DNA from: Paracoccaceae bacterium
GTDB lineage: Bacteria; Pseudomonadota; Alphaproteobacteria; Rhodobacterales; Rhodobacteraceae
Direction: 5' to 3'
NCBI GenBank assembly: GCA_018222665.1
Contig: JAAEZW010000104.1
Location: 1-6,584 of the forward strand
DNA length: 6,584 nt
In this document: in pieces, positions 5,464-6,584 of the stretch
Position numbering within the stretch: position 1 is the stretch's first letter
Layout of the letters: the number at the start of each line of letters is the position of its first letter
Made by a program: the position numbers and the translations under genes
Notes under the pieces: generated by a model
Database searches by the model: none
What the model saw: the letters and a program-made list of their open reading frames with translations, nothing else
What the model was told of the DNA's origin: nothing

Positions 5464-6584
5464 CGCATGGTGACGCGCCATAACGCGTAAATTGCGCAAA
5501 TTTTCAGCGCACTGGGCACCAAGGCATATGCCACACTTAGATTATAGATACCCAAAGGCGTGGGGGATGCAGGATCAAATCCAGAGACCTCTAGCCCTGG
5601 CAAAACAAGCCCGACGGCAAGCGCCAAAGCCAGCTTTGAGGACAGCAACCAATAACCAAAGGCCTCCTCACTCGGGACATTCTTGCGCTGTAAAAATTTG
5701 ATAAATATCATTGGCAGTAGGGTCAAGTCTGCACCGGTCAAAACGCCTGTGACCCCACAAATTATTGCGAAAGAAACAATATCTCCGACCCCGAGTGTAA
5801 AGGTAACCACAAACGCCGCAAGGGACGCCAACATTGCCACCCCTAACACCCATTCAATCACATATTTTTTCACCAAGACCGTCCAAATTGGCACCGAAAC
5901 AGCAGCTGCGCCAAAGAAGAGCAATAATAAAGGTCCAGACGCCGTCACAGATCCAATCGCGTATTCGACGTAGAACAGGAATAAGGTGGACGTGATCGCC
6001 ACAGGTATCGCGTTCACAAAGGCAAGTATCAAATAGGGGCGGATCCGAGCGTCAGGGACCGCCAACGTGAATTTCTCCGACGTCGACACAGTTTCACCCG
6101 ACCAAATATTGTGCATCAGCAGGATTGCAACAACCGTTACATTGATCAAAAATCCACCGAACAAAGTGTAGGGTTCATGACTTATCTCTGTGAAAAGCGT
6201 TGGGGCAATCGCGGACAAGCAAATTCCAATCAATTGCCCCGCTTCGCGCCAACGCGCGACGATAGACTGCGCAGTGTCCGCAAAATTATTTGCCGCATGG
6301 GTATAAAGCAAAATCGCCGACAAACTGTACCCCGTAAACAATAGGATCAGTGACAACGCAAACCAAATCGTTGGGTTGATAGGCGCAGTCACAATAAACA
6401 GCCCAAGCGCTCCGATGATGATTATTGCCCCTGCACCAGCAGACAAAAGACGGCGAGGAAGAAAGCCAATTGTAGATAAGCGGCCCAACAGCGGATCTTG
6501 AACGAAATCCACCACCCGCAGCGCAAACATGATCGCCCCCAGTGAGGCCAAAGATACACCATATGTATCCGAAAAATACTTTGG
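5430..6584 (-). CDS. GPH/MFS_2-type major facilitator transporter (partial, N-terminus off the window)
   Basis: A polytopic inner-membrane transporter of which 384 residues are visible. The frame is open to the right edge, so the beginning lies outside the window. A TTG inside the frame at 6551 is not the start, because the codons above it read PKYFSDTYGVS, which belongs to the family's conserved first-helix exit. The next segment, R23-VVD-FVQDP-LLG, matches the R-x-x-D-x-x-x-DP-x-x-G motif of glycoside-pentoside-hexuronide (GPH) symporters. Late in the protein, GADLTLLP and SKLALALAVGLVLPGLEVSGFDP (about 320-342) match the second-half signature of the same superfamily. About twelve helices are expected and most are visible. 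GPH proteins usually carry sugars or other small solutes with a cation. The substrate is unknown here. The stop (TAA, 5432-5430) lies inside the last codons of the convergent gene. Confidence 0.88.
   Translation of the reverse strand, partial: PKYFSDTYGVSLASLGAIMFALRVVDFVQDPLLGRLSTIGFLPRRLLSAGAGAIIIIGALGLFIVTAPINPTIWFALSLILLFTGYSLSAILLYTHAANNFADTAQSIVARWREAGQLIGICLSAIAPTLFTEISHEPYTLFGGFLINVTVVAILLMHNIWSGETVSTSEKFTLAVPDARIRPYLILAFVNAIPVAITSTLFLFYVEYAIGSVTASGPLLLLFFGAAAVSVPIWTVLVKKYVIEWVLGVAMLASLAAFVVTFTLGVGDIVSFAIICGVTGVLTGADLTLLPMIFIKFLQRKNVPSEEAFGYWLLSSKLALALAVGLVLPGLEVSGFDPASPTPLGIYNLSVAYALVPSALKICAIYALWRVTMRQSASVQGLSR

Noticed and set aside
6549..6551. TTG at 6551 as start of the transporter
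   Set aside because: The frame stays open to the window edge, and the residues above it (PKYFSDTYGVS) belong to the family's conserved N-terminal region, so the gene is truncated by the window, not begun here.
1..6584. CRISPR array, tRNA, rRNA, insertion sequence, toxin-antitoxin or phage-defence genes
   Set aside because: I looked for spaced direct repeats, terminal inverted repeats, transposase motifs and cloverleaf patterns and saw none.

Overview
The window looks like a chromosomal segment of an alphaproteobacterium, most likely a marine Rhodobacterales (Roseobacter-type) species of moderate GC content. The main evidence is the ribosomal protein S4 sequence, whose N-terminus is of the alphaproteobacterial form, and the hisC-tyrA pairing. 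I inferred taxonomy from protein character only, with no database search.

Left edge (1-387): bases 1-84 hold the last 27 codons of a plus-strand membrane protein, probably another EamA/DMT-type permease. The following ~300 bases contain no intact gene. They carry short AT-rich repeats, a 15-bp perfect palindrome and what looks like the decayed C-terminal end of a winged-helix regulator.

Middle (388-3830): four minus-strand genes form a tight operon in the order hisC (histidinol-phosphate/aromatic aminotransferase), tyrA (prephenate/arogenate dehydrogenase), a PaaI-type hotdog thioesterase and an EamA-family exporter or importer. hisC and tyrA overlap by 8 nt, tyrA and the thioesterase are 5 nt apart, and the thioesterase and the permease are 20 nt apart. 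The first two genes are core amino-acid biosynthesis (histidine plus tyrosine/phenylalanine). The last two are plausible accessories of unknown substrate.

The operon is separated from rpsD by a very strong, symmetric intrinsic terminator at 3831-3864. rpsD (3882-4502, minus) stands alone, with a good sigma70-like promoter and a ~110-nt leader that can fold, a candidate S4 autoregulatory leader.

Right part (4503-6584): divergent from rpsD are two small plus-strand genes of unknown function. One is a cytoplasmic ~101-104-aa protein that probably starts at TTG. The other is a secreted 131-aa protein with four cysteines. The second runs tail-to-tail into, and overlaps by 34 bp, a minus-strand GPH/MFS_2-type transporter that continues beyond the right edge.

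I found no mobile element, CRISPR array, tRNA or rRNA, and no obvious new multi-gene system. The least explained parts are the two orphan genes, the rpsD leader and the regulator remnant at the left.
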